Shown here piece by piece: positions 18,767 to 27,557 of a DNA stretch of 64,000 bases (position 1 is the stretch's first letter; each line of letters starts with the position of its first letter). Where the stretch lies: contig NZ_BAABLD010000008.1 of the NCBI RefSeq assembly GCF_039544165.1, positions 868,001 to 932,000 on the forward strand. Direction: 5' to 3'. The translations under genes and the position numbers were made by a program. The stretch comes from Viridibacterium curvum. GTDB lineage: Bacteria; Pseudomonadota; Gammaproteobacteria; Burkholderiales; Rhodocyclaceae. Under the pieces are notes generated by a model. The model was given only the letters and a program-made list of their open reading frames with translations, did no database searches and was not told the DNA's origin.

Positions 18767-19111
18767 ATGCGCGTGGCTGCCGTATTCGTTTTGATAGGTG
18801 CAGTTCTCGGCGCTCAAGCCTCCGAGTCATCGGAGTGCGAACGTATTGACTCCCGAGGTCAGAGGAGTGTGGGCTTTCACCCAAGACTTTCAGCGACGGT
18901 TAGCGGAGTCGGTCGTGCCTGGCTCTATGCGGCCCCCACTGAAAAATGCAAAACCAAGCGTTTTATCGTTCCGGGTGATTCTGTGACGGTGTACACCCCG
19001 TACAAAGGCTGGTTCCATGTCATGTACATCAACGTCAGTACAGGAGAGGACTTCGAAGCTTGGGTCAAAGAAGATCGCCTCAAGATAACTGGGGATCTGG
19101 GACCACGTTGA
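18767..19111 (+). CDS. Small exported protein with SH3-like domain
   Basis: I chose the start at MRVAAVFVLIGAVLGAQAS (ATG 18767, TAAGG seven bases upstream), which gives a 114-residue protein with a clean signal peptide. The mature part (RAWLYAAPTEKCKTKRFIVPGDSVTVYT, then GWFHVMYI and WVKEDRLKITG) has the beta-strand pattern of a bacterial SH3 domain, which often binds cell-wall peptides. The sequence just upstream (TGTCGTC, then TTTCACGTAAGG) resembles the boundary of the integron cassettes at 27.1 kb. GC content is lower than in the neighbours. Confidence 0.7.
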   Translation: MRVAAVFVLIGAVLGAQASESSECERIDSRGQRSVGFHPRLSATVSGVGRAWLYAAPTEKCKTKRFIVPGDSVTVYTPYKGWFHVMYINVSTGEDFEAWVKEDRLKITGDLGPR

Positions 19112-19197
19112 CGAGTGACATTGCCCCGGAATTTGCCCGCCCATCGTTCGCCGCAAATGCACTTTTTGCCCCCTGCTTACCAACCCTATAACCGCCA

Positions 19198-19575
19198 ATG
19201 CTCGAAGCCATCTTTGAATTAATCGGGGAGTTCCTGCTCCAGATCGTCAGCGAAGCGCTCATCGAGCTGGGCTTCCACTCTCTGGGAGAGCCGTTCCGTA
19301 GAGCGCCTGATCCTTGGCTTGCAGCACTTGGCTATACGCTCTTCGGCACGATCCTTGGGGGCATCAGTCTGCTGGTGTTTCCGGACAATCTGGTTCCCGA
19401 CGCCTGGCGTCTGGCAAATCTGATCGTGACGCCAATTGCCGCAGGCGGTCTCATGGCCCTCATGGGGGCTTGGCGGGAGCGTCGTGGTCAGTCCGTACTG
19501 ATGATCGACAAGTTTTCCTACGGCTATCTGTTCGCCCTGAGTTTTGCCCTGATCCGTTTCTTCTTCGCAGCGTGA
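19198..19575 (+). CDS. Small inner-membrane protein of unknown function
   Basis: The 125-residue protein has three predicted membrane helices: WLAALGYTLFGTILGGISLLVF, LANLIVTPIAAGGLMALMGAW and FSYGYLFALSFALIRFFFAA. A preceding amphipathic N-terminal part (MLEAIFELIGEFLLQIVSEALIELG) is followed by a short basic loop RERRGQ. I recognise no family. It stands alone between an exported SH3-like protein and a convergent flavoprotein gene. Confidence 0.65.
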   Translation: MLEAIFELIGEFLLQIVSEALIELGFHSLGEPFRRAPDPWLAALGYTLFGTILGGISLLVFPDNLVPDAWRLANLIVTPIAAGGLMALMGAWRERRGQSVLMIDKFSYGYLFALSFALIRFFFAA

Positions 19576-19676
19576 TTCGCTGCATCGTCCTCAGCCCGGC
19601 AGGGTGAGCTCGGTGAGCTCACGCGTTCAGGTCATACATGGCACCAGACGCTCCGCGTGGGCACACCGTGCCCACA

Positions 19677-20252
19677 CTACAACTTCGCCGGCAGCAAATC
19701 GCCTATCGCATAGAAATTCCCGCCCGCCACATGGTGAATGCTTCGCAGTGAAGGGTCCGCATCTTCGAAGTGCCAGTGACCGTCGCGGAAGACGCGGGTG
19801 TCGGCCCACGCAGCGACGACTTCACCGATGAAGAGGTCGTAGGCCTGCTGGTTGTGCGGCTCGGCGATCAGCTTGCAGGCAAGCCAGGCGCTGCAACCTT
19901 TCACGAAGGGCAGGTCGTGATCTGCCAGGTCGAACAGTTCTACGCCGCAGTGAGCAAGCTTGTCGGTGTCGTCTGCGAGTGAGCTTCGGCCGACAGCGCG
20001 GGTGAGTTCGGCTTGCGCGACCGTGGGCACCTGGATGACGAACTGGCCGCTCTGTTCGACGAGCTTTCGTGTGTAGCTGCTCCTGTCGAGCACGACCGTG
20101 AGCTTGGGCGGGGCGTAGTCGAGCGCGCAGGCCCAGGCGGCAGCCATGACGTTGTCGATGCCGGCGTGGCGTGCGGAGACGAGCACGGTGGGGCCGTGGT
20201 TGATGAGGCGGTAGGCTTTGGACATTTCAACCGGAGCAATGTCGGGAGGCAT
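19677..20252 (-). CDS. Flavin reductase family protein
   Basis: The 191-residue protein fits the flavin reductase-like FMN-binding split-barrel family: PVEMSKAYRLINHGPTVLVSARH, NVMAAAWACALDYAPPKLTVVLDRSSYT (FMN-binding strand and loop), then SGQFVIQVP. Such proteins reduce FMN with NAD(P)H or use bound FMN on small substrates. The start at 20252 fits the family N-terminus MPPDIAPV. It is divergent from the lipoprotein at 20357. Confidence 0.82.
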   Translation of the reverse strand: MPPDIAPVEMSKAYRLINHGPTVLVSARHAGIDNVMAAAWACALDYAPPKLTVVLDRSSYTRKLVEQSGQFVIQVPTVAQAELTRAVGRSSLADDTDKLAHCGVELFDLADHDLPFVKGCSAWLACKLIAEPHNQQAYDLFIGEVVAAWADTRVFRDGHWHFEDADPSLRSIHHVAGGNFYAIGDLLPAKL

Positions 20253-20356
20253 CTTGATTCTGCGGGTTGTGGAGTTGGCGGGCGAGATGGAGAGCGCTTC
20301 TGGTTAGAATCCTGTACCGGCTTCTGCCGGCATTCCTTATTCAATCAGGGTGACGA

Positions 20357-21907
20357 ATGTTCAATCTGTTCAGGGCAGCAGTAGTTTCGGTGTGTATGGC
20401 GTGTGTGGGCTGCGTGACGGTTCCGCCGGGTACGCAGGTCACCAATATCCAGCCCGGCATGGGCTCAGTTGTCGTCAAGGTGGAAGGCGGGCGATTGGCG
20501 CTGTCATACGTGGCCTGGACAGGTTTGACGGTACGGAATCTCCAGCGCGACACAACCTACACGATAACTCCTACCGGTACACCGCGTGCCCCCAGCCTGA
20601 TTTTTGTCAGCCAGTTGCCGCCTGGCGAGTATCGCTTCGAGAAAATCGAAGGCAACACGGCCGGGCTGCTGATTGACCTCATGATCAGCAATACCGCGCG
20701 GGCAGACATCGAGAAGCAGGGTGCGCTTTTCCGCGTCGAAGCCGGGACGGTCACCAACCTGGGTGTGCTGCATGCATACCTGCCGGCGGAGAAGTCGGAT
20801 CGCAACCTGCGCCTGGCACCGGGAGGAACGGTTTCGGATCGGCGCGCTGTCTTTCGTGATCTTCAACTCGACCCTGCCCTGTCAGACAAGGCTATTGGCG
20901 GGTGGAGTCGTGCTCCGAATAGCGCCGCAACAGCTATCGATGAGCTGAAGAAGAATGCCATGGTGACCAATGGCCGCTACCAGATTGCTGCGGATGGCAG
21001 CTATTGGGTGGGTGCGCGTACAGGGCAGGTGCTGCGTCGTGATCCGTCCGGTCGCTGGAGCAACTTCGATACGGGGCTCGCCGCGCCGATTACAGCGGTG
21101 CTGCCGCAGGCGAATGGGTTCATGCTTGCCGGGTCCACAGGTGGACTGGTGATGCATTCAACCGATGGCAAGCGCTGGAATGACATATCGCTGCCATTGG
21201 GCGGCGAGCTTGTTGCACTGAACGCGGCGGCAAATGAGCAGATTGTCGCGGTGGTCGCACAGGGGGCCGCTATCAAGGTCTTCTCCTCGCGTTGCTGTGA
21301 CCAGGTTGCTTGGCGTGAGCTGAGCTTGCCTGCCATCAGCGGTACGCCCTTTCTGGTGACGGCACACACGCTGGGAACCAAGCTGATCGTGCAGTTCAGC
21401 GAGGTGGCCTTCCTGTCGACTCGCAAGCAGCTGGTCATTAATCTGGACTCGCTCGAAGCGGCATATGTCGCTCCGTTCGACGCGATGTTGCCAAACGCGC
21501 AGCCAGCTGCAATTCGCAATGTTCTGTGCGGAAACGACTATCTGTCGACAGATGGAGGCAAGACCTGGTCTCGACCGAACCAACCGGGCTCTGCACTGAT
21601 ATGCCGTAGCGCCAGCATTCTCTACTCGGTGAGCCTTGCGGGTGTGGGTTGGTCGAGCAGCTCCTTTAGTTTCCACCGTTCGACAGACCGGGGCGTGAGC
21701 TGGGAAGAACGTGTCGCCCGCTTGCCCGAGGCGGCAGATGTCGGTGGTTTGATGACGGGCGGACACGGCATCGTGCCTTTGCCCAAGGATGGAGAGCTGC
21801 TCCTGCACACCGGGCATGGCCGTACCTTCTTCTCGGCGGACGACGGCAAGACCTGGACGCTTGAGCGCGAAGTGAGTGACTCGCTCTATCCCTTCCTCAG
21901 GAAGTAA
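20357..21907 (+). CDS. Large lipoprotein with BNR/sialidase-type repeats
   Basis: The 516-residue protein has a signal peptide with lipobox VGC (Cys at about 19). An N-terminal beta domain (residues 25-140) contains LPPGEYRFEKIEG, similar to carboxypeptidase-like regulatory folds. A C-terminal half follows with BNR-type Asp-box motifs: STDGKRWNDI, STDGGKTWSRP, STDRGVSWEE and SADDGKTWTLE. These motifs mark beta-propellers of the sialidase/photosystem II assembly type. It is likely a surface or periplasmic propeller protein. No enzymatic residues could be assigned. Confidence 0.75.
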   Translation: MFNLFRAAVVSVCMACVGCVTVPPGTQVTNIQPGMGSVVVKVEGGRLALSYVAWTGLTVRNLQRDTTYTITPTGTPRAPSLIFVSQLPPGEYRFEKIEGNTAGLLIDLMISNTARADIEKQGALFRVEAGTVTNLGVLHAYLPAEKSDRNLRLAPGGTVSDRRAVFRDLQLDPALSDKAIGGWSRAPNSAATAIDELKKNAMVTNGRYQIAADGSYWVGARTGQVLRRDPSGRWSNFDTGLAAPITAVLPQANGFMLAGSTGGLVMHSTDGKRWNDISLPLGGELVALNAAANEQIVAVVAQGAAIKVFSSRCCDQVAWRELSLPAISGTPFLVTAHTLGTKLIVQFSEVAFLSTRKQLVINLDSLEAAYVAPFDAMLPNAQPAAIRNVLCGNDYLSTDGGKTWSRPNQPGSALICRSASILYSVSLAGVGWSSSSFSFHRSTDRGVSWEERVARLPEAADVGGLMTGGHGIVPLPKDGELLLHTGHGRTFFSADDGKTWTLEREVSDSLYPFLRK

Positions 21908-21924
21908 CCGCTTCGCCAGCCCTG

Positions 21925-22833
21925 CTATTGAAGAAGGGCTCTGCAACGCTCGGCAATGAAGTCGCGCAGCACACTCACCGCTGGGTTGAGCAATCGCTGG
22001 TTGGCGCACATGAGGTGCAGCGGTGCGGCTTCGCCCTGCCAGGACGGCAGCAGTTCGACGAGGCGGCCGGCAGCAAGGTCGGCCGCAATGTCGAGGCGCG
22101 ACTTGTAGGCGATGCCCAACCCGGCAATGGCCCAGCGGCGCACCACGTCGCCATCGTTCGAGACGTGTGCAACCCTGACGCGCACGGCGACCTGCTCCTT
22201 GCCACGGCGCAAGCGCCAGCGGTCGAGCACGTCGGCTTCGCCCGGGCCCGTCACGTAGCACAAGGCATCGTGCGGCCGGATGTCGTCGGGGTGCTTGAGC
22301 TTGTCGTGACGCGCCACCCAGTCGGGCGAGGCGCACAGCACGCGGCGATTGCCGGGCGCCAGCGGTAAGGCGATGAGGCTGGAGTCTGCAGGCTCGCCGT
22401 AACGCACGGCCAGATCGAGCGGCAGGCTGTAGAGGTCGGCCATGCGGTCTGACAGGTACAGGCGAAAGCTCAGGGCAGGATGCTGTGCGTGAAACTCGGC
22501 CAGCCAGGGCAGCAGCAGGTTGCGCCCGAGGTCGGACGGTGCGGCGAGTTGCAGCGGCCCCTGCACGGCGTGACCGATGCTGGCAAGGCCGTCGACGGCC
22601 TCGCGCAGCGCGTCGAGTGCGGGTTTGCTGTGCGCGAGAAAGTGTTCGCCATCGCGCGTTAGTCGCAGGCTGCGCGTGGAGCGCACGAACAGCGGCACCT
22701 GAAGGCGCGCCTCCAGCCGCTTGAGGGTGGCGCTGGCGGCGGCGGGCGTGATGTCGAGTGCGCGGGCGGCCGCCGACAGGCTGCCGGGCTCGGCGTTGCG
22801 CTCGAAGATCTCGCTGTCCTGGAGCGATGTCAT
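21925..22833 (-). CDS. LysR family transcriptional regulator
   Basis: The 302-residue protein has an N-terminal winged helix-turn-helix (SLSAAARALDITPAAASATLKRLEARL) and a C-terminal LysR substrate domain (GPLQLAAPSDLGRNLLLPWLAEF). The ATG at 22833 is preferred to a TTG six bases further up. It is divergent from the Old Yellow Enzyme gene, the usual arrangement for a LysR regulator and its target. The inducer is unknown. Confidence 0.9.
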   Translation of the reverse strand: MTSLQDSEIFERNAEPGSLSAAARALDITPAAASATLKRLEARLQVPLFVRSTRSLRLTRDGEHFLAHSKPALDALREAVDGLASIGHAVQGPLQLAAPSDLGRNLLLPWLAEFHAQHPALSFRLYLSDRMADLYSLPLDLAVRYGEPADSSLIALPLAPGNRRVLCASPDWVARHDKLKHPDDIRPHDALCYVTGPGEADVLDRWRLRRGKEQVAVRVRVAHVSNDGDVVRRWAIAGLGIAYKSRLDIAADLAAGRLVELLPSWQGEAAPLHLMCANQRLLNPAVSVLRDFIAERCRALLQ

Positions 22834-22934
22834 CTTCAACAGAAATTTGAATATGCATTCAATTCAGCGCCCCTGTATTGAAACTGCAAAACCCCCGATG
22901 ATGGCGACACGTTTCCTTGCCGGAGTCCCGCACC

Positions 22935-24029
22935 ATGTCTCACCTCTTCGCCCCCTTCACGCTGCGCTCGTTGACCCTGCCAAATCGCATCACGGTGTCG
23001 CCGATGTGCATGTATTCGTCGAAGGACGGTTTCGCGACCGACTTTCACCTCGTGCACCTCGGCAGCTTCGCGCTGGGTGGCGCTGGCCTGGTCATTACCG
23101 AAGCGACGGCGGTGAGCCCAGAGGGGCGCATCAGCGCGGACGATCTGGGCATCTGGGACGACGCGCATGTCGCGCAGCTGTCGCGCATCACGCGCTTCAT
23201 CCGCCAGCAGGGCGGTTTTTCAGGCATCCAGCTCGCGCATGCGGGCCGCAAGGCCAGCGCTGCTGCGCCGGGCAAAGGCGCTGGCGAGGTGAAGCCGGCC
23301 GACGGTGGCTGGCAGACCGTCGCACCGTCGGCGCTGCGTTTCTCTGACACCTATCCCCTGCCGCTCGCACTCGACGCGGCGGGCATCCGCAAGGTGATCG
23401 ACGACTTCACGACCGCCGCGCGCCGCGCGCTGGCTGCGGGTTTCGATGTGGCAGAAGTGCACGCCGCCCACGGCTACCTGCTGCACCAGTTCCTGTCGCC
23501 CGTCGCCAACCAGCGCACCGATGATTACGGCGGCAGCTTCGAGAACCGCATTCGCCTCACGCTGGAAGTGACGCAGGCCGTGCGCAAAGTGTGGCCCGAG
23601 CATCTGCCGGTTTTCGTGCGCCTGTCGGCCACTGACTGGGCCGAGCAAGGCGGCTGGACGCCTGACGAAACCGTCGAGCTCTCGCGTCGCCTCAAGGCGC
23701 TCGGCGTCGACCTTATCGACATCAGCACGGGCGGCATGCTGCCGACGGCGAGCATGCCCATTGGCCCCGGCTACCAGACACCTTTCGCGTCACGTGTGCG
23801 CAACGAGGCCGGCATCGCCAGCAGCGCGGTGGGCCTCATCACCAATGCGCAGCAAGCCGACCACATCATCCGCACCGGTCAGGCCGACGTGGTGATGCTC
23901 GCGCGCGAGCTGCTGCGCGACCCGCACTGGCCGCTGCATGCGGCGCAGGCGCTGGGGCACGCTACGGCCTGGCCGCGCCAGTACCTGCGCGCGGGCCCGC
24001 AGGGTTCGCCGGCACAGGCGGCGCGCTGA
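22935..24029 (+). CDS. Old Yellow Enzyme family NADH:flavin oxidoreductase (YqjM-like)
   Basis: The 364-residue FMN enzyme reduces activated C=C bonds of enals, enones and similar compounds using NAD(P)H. It shows RSLTLPNRITVSPMCMYS with the YqjM-type redox-sensing cysteine, GIQLAHAGRKAS, VHAAHGYLLHQFLSP (His pair for substrate), RTDDYGGSFENRIRL and a C-terminal DVVMLARELLRDPHWP for phosphate binding. I placed the start at MSHLFAPF (ATG 22935). Its last 68 bases overlap the end of the convergent LysR gene. It probably answers to the divergent LysR regulator at 22833. Confidence 0.92.
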   Translation: MSHLFAPFTLRSLTLPNRITVSPMCMYSSKDGFATDFHLVHLGSFALGGAGLVITEATAVSPEGRISADDLGIWDDAHVAQLSRITRFIRQQGGFSGIQLAHAGRKASAAAPGKGAGEVKPADGGWQTVAPSALRFSDTYPLPLALDAAGIRKVIDDFTTAARRALAAGFDVAEVHAAHGYLLHQFLSPVANQRTDDYGGSFENRIRLTLEVTQAVRKVWPEHLPVFVRLSATDWAEQGGWTPDETVELSRRLKALGVDLIDISTGGMLPTASMPIGPGYQTPFASRVRNEAGIASSAVGLITNAQQADHIIRTGQADVVMLARELLRDPHWPLHAAQALGHATAWPRQYLRAGPQGSPAQAAR

Positions 24030-24921
24030 GCCCGCCATCGCCCGGGCGTTGCAAAAGGAAGTCGATGAAGGCGCGCGTCTTGGCCGCCAGCAGGCGGTCA
24101 GGCAGGGTCACGAGGTAGAGCTGGCGCGGCGGCACGCGGTAGCGCGGCAGCAGCTCGACGAGCTCGCCGCGCCGGAGTTCCTCTTCGACGAGGTAGCGCG
24201 ACATGGCGATGATGCCCACACCACCCACGGCAGCAGCGCGCAGCACGGCGACGCTGTTCACCATCAGCTGGCCGCGCACCTCCAGTTCGATCTCCTGCTT
24301 CTCGGGCGTGATGATGCGCCAGGGGTTCTGCGTCAGTTCGCCCGAGTAGAAGATGCAGTTGTGTTCGAGCAGCGCCTGCGCCGTCTGCGGTGCGCCATGG
24401 CGCGCGATGTAGGCCGGTGCCGCACAGATCACATAGGGCAGTTCGGCCAGGTGGCGCGCCACCAGGCCCGGCGCGGGCGTGTTGGTCATGCGGATGGCGA
24501 CGTCGACGGCGCTGGCCGCGAGGTCCGCAATCTGGTCGTTGAGCTGCAGGTCGATGCGCACTTCAGGGTAGCGCTGCAGGAACTGCGCAATCTGCGGCCC
24601 CAGCACCTGGTTGCCCCAGGAATGCAGGGCCGACACACGCAAGGTGCCGCGCGGCGCGCTGCTGAGTTCATGCAGGCTGGCTTCCGCCTGGTTCACTTCG
24701 TCGAGCACACGCCGGCAATGCACGTACAGCGCTTCGCCCGCTTCGGTGAGGCTTTGCCGCCGCGTCGTGCGGTGCAGCAGGGTGACGCCGAAATCGCGCT
24801 CCAGCGCCGCGATGCGCTTGCTGAGCACGGCGCGTGAGCAGTCCAGCCGGTGCGCCGCCGCCGAGAAGCCACCGGCTTCGACGACCTCGGCAAAGCTCGC
24901 CATGTGGATAAGGCGCTCCAT
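23962..24921 (-). CDS. LysR family transcriptional regulator
   Basis: The 319-residue regulator starts at MERLIHMASFAEV (ATG 24921; an in-frame ATG nine bases upstream is also possible). Its HTH is GGFSAAAHRLDCSRAVLSKRIAALER, and it has the AaeR/CrgA-type substrate domain with PRGTLRVSALHSWG. The C-terminal tail is Pro/Ala rich (SAPPVPANPAGPRAG) and overlaps the 3' end of the oxidoreductase gene on the other strand by 68 bases. It is divergent from the EamA transporter gene at 25025, its probable target. Confidence 0.9.
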   Translation of the reverse strand: MERLIHMASFAEVVEAGGFSAAAHRLDCSRAVLSKRIAALERDFGVTLLHRTTRRQSLTEAGEALYVHCRRVLDEVNQAEASLHELSSAPRGTLRVSALHSWGNQVLGPQIAQFLQRYPEVRIDLQLNDQIADLAASAVDVAIRMTNTPAPGLVARHLAELPYVICAAPAYIARHGAPQTAQALLEHNCIFYSGELTQNPWRIITPEKQEIELEVRGQLMVNSVAVLRAAAVGGVGIIAMSRYLVEEELRRGELVELLPRYRVPPRQLYLVTLPDRLLAAKTRAFIDFLLQRPGDGGLSAPPVPANPAGPRAGTGAARP

Positions 24922-25024
24922 GATTTGCATTCCAATAGAAACAATCTTGTTCAACTGTAGCGCTTTTTAAACATATCGACGCGGGCTAGAGTCCACGCAT
25001 CGCAGTCCCGACGAGGTCGTCACC

Positions 25025-25996
25025 ATGTCCAGCCAGAAGTCAGCCGCTCCACTCCCCCCCGCGCTCGCCGCCAGCCTGTGCCTGGCGCTCGCCACGATCA
25101 TCTGGGGCGCCGCATTCCCGGTTTCCAAGCTCGTTCTCGCCGACATGGACGCCCTCAGCATGACCCTTGTGCGCTACGGCTTCGCCGCACCGATCTTCGT
25201 CGCCTTGCTGGTCTGGCGCGAGGGCACGGGCGCCCTGCGCACCGAGGGCGCCACCTGGCGCCTGCTGGGCCTCGGCACCCTGGGTTTCGCCGGTTTCAAC
25301 CTGCTGATGTTCTACGCCGTGGGTATGTCACGCCCCGAGTTCGGCGCCATCGTCATGGCCCTGCAGCCCCTCATCGCCGTGCTCATCCACGCCCTGCGCA
25401 GCGGCTCGCGGCCGGCTGCACGTACCTGGTTGGCCCTCGCGCTGGCTGTCGTCGGTGTCGTGCTGCTCACCACTGACGGTCAGCTCTCACGCCTCACCGA
25501 ACACGCTGCCGTGCTGCCCACGCTGATGATGATCGCTGGCGGCAGCTGCTGGGTGCTCTACTCCATGGGCGCGGCTGCGTTCCCGACCTGGTCGCCGCTG
25601 CGTTACACCGCGCTCACCGGCAGCGCTGGCGGTCTCGCCCTGCTCCTCATGTGGCTCGTGCTCGGCGCAGCAGGTGGCCTGCGCCTGCCTGCCCTCAGTG
25701 CCCTGCCCGCGCTGACGCCCGCCCTGCTGTTCCTCACCCTGCTGGCGGCCGTGCTGGCCGTGTTGAGCTGGAACGCCGGCATGCGCAAACTCGGCGCCCA
25801 GCGTGGCATGCTGTTCATCAACCTCGTGCCCCTCACTGCGCTGGCCATCGGCGTGCTGCGCGGGCATCCGCTGGGCTACGGTGAACTGACCGGCGCCGTG
25901 CTGGTGCTGGCCAGCCTCGCGCTCAACCAGCTCGGCGCAGCAAAGCCCGGCAGACCGGTTGCGACGCCCCCCGTTGTCCTCGCCACAGCCAAATGA
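25025..25996 (+). CDS. EamA/DMT superfamily transporter
   Basis: The 323-residue membrane protein has about ten helices in two EamA repeats. Landmarks are LALATIIWGAAFPVSKLVL in the first repeat, MTLVRYGFAAPIFVALLVWR, FNLLMFYAVGMSRPEFGAIVMALQP, and in the second repeat LSWNAGMRKLGAQRGMLFINLVPLTALAIG. DMT proteins export amino acids, drugs or metabolites. The likely regulator is the divergent LysR gene. The alcohol dehydrogenase-like gene follows 27 bases later and is probably in the same unit. Confidence 0.9.
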   Translation: MSSQKSAAPLPPALAASLCLALATIIWGAAFPVSKLVLADMDALSMTLVRYGFAAPIFVALLVWREGTGALRTEGATWRLLGLGTLGFAGFNLLMFYAVGMSRPEFGAIVMALQPLIAVLIHALRSGSRPAARTWLALALAVVGVVLLTTDGQLSRLTEHAAVLPTLMMIAGGSCWVLYSMGAAAFPTWSPLRYTALTGSAGGLALLLMWLVLGAAGGLRLPALSALPALTPALLFLTLLAAVLAVLSWNAGMRKLGAQRGMLFINLVPLTALAIGVLRGHPLGYGELTGAVLVLASLALNQLGAAKPGRPVATPPVVLATAK

Positions 25997-26023
25997 TTCG
26001 CACCTGAACAAGGACGCACAGAC

Positions 26024-27043
26024 ATGAAAGCCATCGCCTACACCGCCGCCCAATTCGGCCTGCCCATAGCCAACGCAGAAGCCCTGCTCGACGTGAGCCT
26101 GCCTGAACCGCTAGCCAGTGGGCGCGACCTGCTAGTCGATGTGCGCGCCATCGCCGTGAACCCCGTCGACACCAAGGTGCGCAAAGGCAACAACCCGCCC
26201 GCTGGCGAACACAAGGTGCTCGGCTGGGATGCCGTCGGCATCGTGCGCGCAGTCGGGCCGGATGTGACGCTGTTCAAACCCGGCGACCGCGTCTGGTACG
26301 CCGGCAGCATCGCCCGCCCCGGCGCCAACAGCGCGCTGCACCTTGTCGACGAACGCATCGCCGGTCACGCGCCGGCCTCGCTCAAAGATGCCGAAGCCGC
26401 TGCCCTGCCGCTGACGGGGCTGACTGCCTGGGAGATGCTCTTCGACCGGCTCGAAATCAAACCCGGCCAGAGCGGCGACGCCATCCTCGTCGTCGGCGCT
26501 GCCGGCGGCGTGGGCTCCATCATGGTCCAGCTGCTGCGCCAGCTCACCGGCCTCACCATCATCGGCACCGCCTCGCGACCCGAGACGCAAGCCTGGGTGC
26601 GCGAACTCGGCGCCCACCACGTCATCGACCACAGCCAGCCGCTCGCCGAAGAACTCAAACGCATCGGCGTGCCGCAAGTGCGCTACGTCGTGAGCCTCAC
26701 GCAGACCGACCAGCACATCGCGCAGATCGTCGAGGCCCTCGCGCCCCAGGGCCGCTTCGGCCTCATCGACGATCCCGCGCCCTTCGACATCAAGCTGCTC
26801 AAGCGCAAATCGATCTCGCTGCACTGGGAGCTCATGTTCACCCGCGCGATCTTCCAGACCGAAGACATGATCGCCCAGCACCGCATCCTCGAAGAGCTCG
26901 CAAAACTCGTCGACGCCGGCCGCATCCGCAGCACGCTGGGCGAACACTTCGGCAGCATCAACGCCACCAACCTGCGCCGCGCCCATGCCTTGCTGGAGTC
27001 GGGCAAGGCGAAGGGGAAGATTGTGCTGGAGGGCTGGGGCTGA
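26024..27043 (+). CDS. Zinc-type alcohol dehydrogenase family protein
   Basis: The 339-residue protein belongs to the medium-chain dehydrogenase/quinone oxidoreductase family. It has an N-terminal GroES-like domain (VRAIAVNPVDTKVRKG, VLGWDAVGIVRAVG, FKPGDRVWYAG) and a Rossmann domain with ILVVGAAGGVGSIMVQLLRQL. The zinc-ligand cysteines of classical alcohol dehydrogenases are absent, so it is probably an NADPH-dependent quinone or enone reductase. It follows the EamA transporter gene. Immediately after it the integron-cassette region begins. Confidence 0.9.
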   Translation: MKAIAYTAAQFGLPIANAEALLDVSLPEPLASGRDLLVDVRAIAVNPVDTKVRKGNNPPAGEHKVLGWDAVGIVRAVGPDVTLFKPGDRVWYAGSIARPGANSALHLVDERIAGHAPASLKDAEAAALPLTGLTAWEMLFDRLEIKPGQSGDAILVVGAAGGVGSIMVQLLRQLTGLTIIGTASRPETQAWVRELGAHHVIDHSQPLAEELKRIGVPQVRYVVSLTQTDQHIAQIVEALAPQGRFGLIDDPAPFDIKLLKRKSISLHWELMFTRAIFQTEDMIAQHRILEELAKLVDAGRIRSTLGEHFGSINATNLRRAHALLESGKAKGKIVLEGWG

Positions 27044-27129
27044 GCTGCAGCCTGGCTGGTGATATCCAGGCGGGATGGTTAGACTTGGCCATCGACAACC
27101 GGATGACGGCTTGATGTCGTCTACTTCAC

Positions 27130-27136
27130 GTTAGGT
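27130..27136 (+). other. Integron-type core recombination site (cassette array left boundary)
   Basis: GTTAGGT fits the GTTRRRY core site where integron cassettes are joined. It lies directly before the two-gene cassette and is preceded by CTTCAC, as expected for the 3' end of an attC or attI. No partner RYYYAAC site was found in the 90 bases to its left, so the upstream site is decayed or was an attI-like site. It gives the probable left end of cassette 1. Confidence 0.5.
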
Positions 27137-27164
27137 TTCACCATTTCAAATAGGGGAGACATTG

Positions 27165-27557
27165 ATGCCAGCAAAAAAGCGTGTGTTCATTAGTTTTGAC
27201 TACGACAACGATGAAGGGGCCAAGATCATGTTGGCCGGTCAAGCCAAGCTCCCTGATAGCCCATTTGATTTTCAGGATGCATCTGTCAAAGACCATCTAA
27301 CCGGAGACTGGAAAGAGAAAGTTCGCCGGCGCATGGACAACGTCGACGTTGTCATCGTGCTATGCGGTCAAAAAACTCACACAGCGGCGGGTGTCGCTGC
27401 GGAGTTAGAAATTGCCAAGGCCAAGGGAAAGCCATATTTCCTTCTGGCCGCGTACTCAGATAAAACCTGCACTAAACCAACAAGTGCAGCATCAACAGAC
27501 AAGGTCTACAAATGGACCTGGGACAACCTAAAGACACTGATTAATGGTGGTCGATGA
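27165..27557 (+). CDS. TIR-like domain protein (MTH538/ThsB-type), integron cassette gene
   Basis: The 130-residue protein is a single TIR-like domain: KRVFISFDYDND at the first strand, a helix/strand region FDFQDASVKDHLTGDWKEKVRRRMDNVDVVIVLCG, then AAGVAAELEIAKAKGKPYFLL. The glutamate in AAELEIA is in the position of the NADase/cyclase catalytic residue of bacterial TIR proteins. Such domains make cyclic-ADP-ribose-type signals in Thoeris defence, or cleave NAD. AGGGGAG lies six bases before the ATG. The gene overlaps the following membrane-protein gene (ATGATGG) and sits between integron core sites. It has lower GC than the chromosome around it. Confidence 0.8.
   Translation: MPAKKRVFISFDYDNDEGAKIMLAGQAKLPDSPFDFQDASVKDHLTGDWKEKVRRRMDNVDVVIVLCGQKTHTAAGVAAELEIAKAKGKPYFLLAAYSDKTCTKPTSAASTDKVYKWTWDNLKTLINGGR

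Noticed and set aside
21158..22858. 566-codon minus-strand frame over the propeller lipoprotein and LysR gene
   Set aside because: Crosses two well-supported genes, arginine-rich with no conserved motif; a shadow frame of high-GC DNA.
27077..27083. GTTAGAC at about 27078, a second possible integron core before the TIR cassette
   Set aside because: No RYYYAAC partner or hairpin around it; a seven-base match is expected by chance at this frequency.
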